Source: Deltaproteobacteria bacterium (GTDB lineage Bacteria; Desulfobacterota; BSN033; UBA1163). Taken from it: DNA of 9,275 nt. Below are positions 6,925 through 9,275 of the stretch, in pieces (positions within the stretch are counted from its first letter, which is position 1; the number at the start of each line of letters is the position of its first letter). A program made the translations under genes and the position numbers. The stretch lies in contig VGSD01000079.1 in the NCBI GenBank assembly GCA_016875155.1, positions 1 through 9,275 on the forward strand, written 5' to 3'. Below the pieces are notes generated by a model, which had not been told where the DNA came from, did not search any database, and was given only the letters and a program-made list of their open reading frames with translations.

Positions 6925-7129
6925 TCCTTTTTAGATGATGTTTTCAAACCTATTTTAAAGAAATCTGTGAAATCTTTTTCTTCACCTCCTTCTTATTTAA
7001 ACTAATTTAAGAATGGATAATCCTTATCAAACCATTCCAGTTCTGTCAATAGAATTAATTTTTCGGTCTCGACCTGGGAAGCGATTTATGATAATCTTGC
7101 TTCACGATTGGACCAAAAGGGAGAGAGGA
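6925..7129. promoter_or_regulatory. Divergent intergenic region between livJ and the zinc dehydrogenase
   Basis: This AT-rich spacer must hold the promoters for both the minus-strand liv operon and the plus-strand dehydrogenase. Visible on the minus strand is a perfect TTGACA (7044-7049), but the sequence 17 bases further (TAAGGA, 7021-7026) is a poor -10, so the promoter is tentative. Dyads that could serve an operator are GATAA/TTATC (7016-7020 and 7024-7028), GAATGG/CCATTC (7011-7016 and 7032-7037) and TTAAA/TTTAA (6997-7001 and 7006-7010). An isolated full-length Shine-Dalgarno match lies at 6982-6991 on the minus strand. No convincing plus-strand promoter was seen and no regulator gene is present in the window. 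Confidence 0.45.
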
Positions 7130-8179
7130 ATGACAGAGAAGATCAGGGCGGCGAGATTTTACGGAGTAGGGGAGCCATTAAGAATAGATAAGATACCTGT
7201 TTCAAAATTGGGGCCTGGGGATGTGTTAGTGGAAATGAAGGCCTGCGGGATCTGCGGCTCGGATATTCATATTGTTTATGAAGGAGTGACTCCGACCGCT
7301 TATACACCGATCACGCTAGGCCATGAGCCATCCGGAGTGATCTTTGGGGTAGGGTCTGAGGTCAGAGGCTGGAAGATTGGAGACAGGGTGACCATTAATC
7401 CTTTTCTCACCTGCGACCAGTGCGTCAACTGCCTATCCGGAAATTCACAGATCTGTTTATCACGGCGCGTCGTTGGGATTCATACAGAAGGAGGGCTTGC
7501 GGAATTCATAAAGGTCCCGGCAAAGAACCTCATCTCGCTACCTGAAAATATCCCTTTTGACCAAGGAGGGATCATGGTTGATGCCGTGGCCACACCTTTT
7601 CATGCGATCACCAATAGAGGAGGCCTTAAGGCAGGAGAAAAGGTGGCTATTTTCGGCTGCGGTGGTTTGGGCATCCATGGAGTTCAAATCGCAAAGGTTT
7701 GTGGAGCCTCACAGGTGATTGCTGTGGATGCAATTGATTCGGCCTTGGAGAGAGTGAAGAAAGTGGGTGCTGACGAGGTGATTAACCCACAAAAAGGAAA
7801 CCCGTCAGTAAAGATCAAAGAGTTGACCGGAGGAATGGGTGTCGATCTGGCATTGGAGTTTGTAGGACTTAAAGAGACGATTGATCAAGCCGTTCAATGT
7901 GTGAGGGTAGGGGGGAAGGTGGTTGTTGTTGGCCTTGGGCCTGATGAAATTATTCTTCCCCCACCCACTCAAGTGGTCCGGTCAGAGTTGTCCTTCCTCG
8001 GTTCTTATGGTTCCACGACGTTAGAAATTCAAAATGTCGTTGACCTTGTCGCCAGTGGTAAATTGAATCTTTCAGGTTCCATTACCGGGAGGTACTCCTT
8101 GGAAGAAGTGAACAGAGGGTTGGAACAACTCTACAAAAAGATAGGCAATCCCATCCGAATCGTGATTGAGATGAATTAA
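7130..8179 (+). CDS. Zinc-dependent medium-chain alcohol dehydrogenase (MDR family)
   Basis: This 349-residue protein has the usual length for Zn-dependent medium-chain dehydrogenases of the threonine/sorbitol dehydrogenase-like group, which oxidise alcohols with NAD(P)+ in the cytoplasm. Catalytic zinc residues are Cys42 in CGICGSD and His65-Glu66 in GHEPSG, with Asp151 a possible further ligand. The structural zinc lobe is complete: Cys95, Cys98, Cys101 and Cys109. The Rossmann motif is GCGGLG (176-181), and Asp200 at the end of the second strand suggests NAD preference. The frame is open upstream to an ATG at 7013, but the 39 extra residues do not look like the family. The ATG at 7130 follows a GGGAGAGAGGA ribosome site and gives a canonical N-terminus. 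It is transcribed away from livJ, so it may share regulation and act on the imported compound. Substrate is unknown. Confidence 0.93.
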   Translation: MTEKIRAARFYGVGEPLRIDKIPVSKLGPGDVLVEMKACGICGSDIHIVYEGVTPTAYTPITLGHEPSGVIFGVGSEVRGWKIGDRVTINPFLTCDQCVNCLSGNSQICLSRRVVGIHTEGGLAEFIKVPAKNLISLPENIPFDQGGIMVDAVATPFHAITNRGGLKAGEKVAIFGCGGLGIHGVQIAKVCGASQVIAVDAIDSALERVKKVGADEVINPQKGNPSVKIKELTGGMGVDLALEFVGLKETIDQAVQCVRVGGKVVVVGLGPDEIILPPPTQVVRSELSFLGSYGSTTLEIQNVVDLVASGKLNLSGSITGRYSLEEVNRGLEQLYKKIGNPIRIVIEMN

Positions 8180-8221
8180 TCAAGACGATTAAGAAGTGGT
8201 CGGACCTACTCAGAATAAGAT

Positions 8222-8249
8222 TTGACAATATTTTTCCCCAATATATTAG
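8222..8249 (+). promoter_or_regulatory. Probable sigma-70 promoter of the SH3b lipoprotein
   Basis: A perfect -35 TTGACA (8222-8227) is followed after 16 bases by TATTAG (8244-8249), a 4-of-6 match to the -10. It lies in the 128-base gap after the dehydrogenase stop and would give a leader of about 50 bases ahead of the lipoprotein ATG at 8308. TATATT at 8242-8247 is an alternative -10 but the spacing is too short. This suggests the lipoprotein is transcribed separately from the dehydrogenase. Confidence 0.55.
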
Positions 8250-8307
8250 TGGTTTGGATTGTATGGGTAGTTTCCATGAATATAAAATTATTTGAAAGGA
8301 GAAAGAG

Positions 8308-8859
8308 ATGAAAAGGTTTTTTAAAAATTATTTCTTCCTGGCTTTTATATTGATTTTAACTTTGGCATTTTTAGTCGGCTGTGCAAAACAGAAAGTACAA
8401 ATCCAGGTTGAAGAGAAGCCCACATCAACAGCAGTGGTCAAGGAAGAGCCGGCCAAACCAGCTCCAGAACCACCTAAACCCGAACCTCCCGCAGTTTCAG
8501 AACCTCCAAAAAAGGAGACTCCTCCAGCACCGCCGCCTGCAAAGATAGAACCTCCGCCTCCTCCATCGGCTCCGGTAGCAATTCCCCCACCACCGACTCC
8601 TGTGCAGCCGGAGATCAAAAAGCCTGCTCAACGCACCACAGAGGTAGCACGGTCCTCTGTAAATCTCCGTAAAGGACCAAGTATGAAGGGTAGGATCACT
8701 CGGGTCCTCAAAAAAGGGACAAAGTTAATTGTCCTTGAAGAGAAAGAAGGGTGGTTGCATGTTCGGCTTAAGGACGGAGCGGAAGGATGGATTGCAAAAT
8801 CGATGACCACTGAGAGAGCCCAGCCTTCGCCTGCTGCTCCCCCAAAAGGTAAGAAATAA
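8308..8859 (+). CDS. Lipoprotein with proline-rich linker and C-terminal SH3b domain
   Basis: The 183-residue product starts with a lipoprotein signal: positive MKRFFKNYFF, a hydrophobic core, and a lipobox LVGC with Cys25 as the lipid-attachment site. Residues about 36-108 are a low-complexity linker dominated by Pro, Glu, Lys and Ala, with runs of PPPP. Residues about 111-168 form a bacterial SH3 (SH3_3) domain, recognisable from RSSVNLRKGPSMKGRI, a KKGTKLIVLEEKEGWLHVRL stretch and the closing GAEGWIAKS. A short Pro/Lys tail follows. Such proteins are membrane-anchored periplasmic proteins whose linker can span towards peptidoglycan and whose SH3b domain commonly binds cell-wall or protein partners. 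AAGGAG (8296-8301) lies 6 bases before the ATG. It has no obvious functional tie to the neighbouring metabolic genes. The precise role is unknown. Confidence 0.88.
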   Translation: MKRFFKNYFFLAFILILTLAFLVGCAKQKVQIQVEEKPTSTAVVKEEPAKPAPEPPKPEPPAVSEPPKKETPPAPPPAKIEPPPPPSAPVAIPPPPTPVQPEIKKPAQRTTEVARSSVNLRKGPSMKGRITRVLKKGTKLIVLEEKEGWLHVRLKDGAEGWIAKSMTTERAQPSPAAPPKGKK

Positions 8860-8899
8860 TCGGCAAAAGAACGACTTGTGAAAAGGGAACCTGTCGAAA

Positions 8900-8941
8900 C
8901 TGTGAAGATGCCCCGCTTTTGCATATGGGGCATTTTCACAG
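8900..8941. terminator. Long hairpin in the convergent gap (possible bidirectional terminator)
   Basis: The 15-base arm CTGTGAAGATGCCCC (8900-8914) pairs with GGGGCATTTTCACAG (8927-8941); the only non-Watson-Crick position is one G-T. The loop has 12 bases. It sits 40 bases after the lipoprotein stop and 18 bases past the stop of the minus-strand gene to its right. Neither strand has a clear T run after the stem, so classical intrinsic termination is uncertain. Its position between convergent genes supports a 3'-end or transcript-stabilising role. Confidence 0.5.
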
Positions 8942-8959
8942 GTGATTGGTGATCACCGC

Positions 8960-9275
8960 TTAATCAATTCCTACGATCTTTTTGGCCCAGCGTTTTTTCT
9001 GCTCTAAGTTTCCCAGTCGTCCGTACATGACCTTCTGAGTTTGGGGTGATCCTGCGCCGTGCATGGACTCGACCAGAGCGGTCCCACCGCTCATATTTTC
9101 AATTAGCCTGAGAATTTTCATTCGGGCTTCTACTGGCACCCCTTCGGCGCCTGCCAGATACTTCTTCACATACCGGCCCACTTCACTGCTTTCCAGATCA
9201 CCCTGGAAAGGCATGGTGGCAACGATTCCTCCGGCAATATCGTGAGCCAGTCGGGAGATTTCATAGATGTGACGT
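8960..9275 (-). CDS. 4-hydroxybutyryl-CoA dehydratase-like protein (AbfD/HpaB family), C-terminal part
   Basis: The frame is open from the right edge (first whole codon at 9274) to a TAA at 8960, giving the last 104 residues of a protein that starts outside the window; the internal ATG at 9214 is not the true start. The visible part reads HIYEISRLAHDIAGG, then TMPFQGDLESSEVGRYVKKY, RMKILRLIENMSGG, ESMHGAGSPQ and GNLEQKKRWAKKIVGID. This is the C-terminal helical region of the AbfD/HpaB flavoprotein family. The MHGAGSPQ and GNLEQKK elements resemble 4-hydroxybutyryl-CoA dehydratase/vinylacetyl-CoA isomerase more than the aromatic hydroxylase HpaB. Those dehydratases are FAD and 4Fe-4S enzymes of about 490 residues that make crotonyl-CoA in anaerobes. 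The cluster ligands lie outside the window, so the reaction cannot be confirmed. Confidence 0.75.
   Translation of the reverse strand, partial: RHIYEISRLAHDIAGGIVATMPFQGDLESSEVGRYVKKYLAGAEGVPVEARMKILRLIENMSGGTALVESMHGAGSPQTQKVMYGRLGNLEQKKRWAKKIVGID

Noticed and set aside
6960..6986. Eleven-codon leader peptide from the GTG inside AAGGAGGTGA ahead of livJ
   Set aside because: The GTG overlaps the Shine-Dalgarno sequence itself, so the spacing is impossible for that site, and the peptide shows no attenuator-like residue bias.
7013..7129. Upstream ATG that extends the zinc dehydrogenase by 39 residues
   Set aside because: The extension has no family resemblance, no ribosome site precedes 7013, and the ATG at 7130 has one and gives the usual 349-residue length.
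8328..8618. Glycine-rich minus-strand open frame over the lipoprotein gene
   Set aside because: The glycine runs are simply the antisense of proline codons in the linker of the plus-strand lipoprotein.
9063..9245. Plus-strand open frame over the right-edge gene
   Set aside because: It is antisense to the clearly recognisable AbfD/HpaB-family C-terminus and has no family features of its own.

Overview
The window looks like a metabolic segment of a Gram-negative anaerobic bacterium. A Tat-exported binding protein and a lipoprotein with a lipobox point to a diderm envelope. A tungsten/molybdopterin aldehyde:ferredoxin oxidoreductase (AOR) and the tail of a 4-hydroxybutyryl-CoA dehydratase-like protein point to anaerobic, ferredoxin-based metabolism. 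Gene content, mid-range GC and GC-rich intergenic hairpin repeats would suit a Desulfobacterota-type (former Deltaproteobacteria) lineage. That placement is inference; there is no phylogenetic marker here.

Left and centre (1-6910) hold one long minus-strand gene series that is read from right to left. It runs: Tat-exported type I periplasmic binding protein (LivJ-like), a GC-rich hairpin, LivH and LivM permeases, LivG and LivF ATPases, an iron-dependent alcohol dehydrogenase, a paired REP-like element, and the N-terminal 287 codons of the AOR, which leaves the window on the left. The liv genes are 3-9 bases apart and the dehydrogenase starts 29 bases after livF, so at least livHMGF-adh is probably one operon. 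A plausible reading is an uptake-plus-oxidation unit: the transporter imports a small organic compound, an alcohol dehydrogenase interconverts alcohol and aldehyde, and AOR oxidises the aldehyde to the acid while reducing ferredoxin. The substrate cannot be read from the sequence.

Right part (6911-9275): a regulatory spacer of about 220 bases separates livJ from a divergent plus-strand zinc-dependent medium-chain dehydrogenase (7130-8179). This is followed by a plus-strand lipoprotein with a proline-rich linker and an SH3b domain (8308-8859), which has its own likely promoter. A long hairpin lies in the convergent gap. At the right edge is the C-terminal end of a minus-strand AbfD/HpaB-family protein.

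No RNA genes, CRISPR arrays, transposase genes or phage genes were seen. The less ordinary material is non-coding: an inverted pair of GTAG-headed hairpins whose stems differ by compensatory changes, and a 49-base imperfect palindrome placed exactly between the binding-protein gene and the membrane genes of the transporter.
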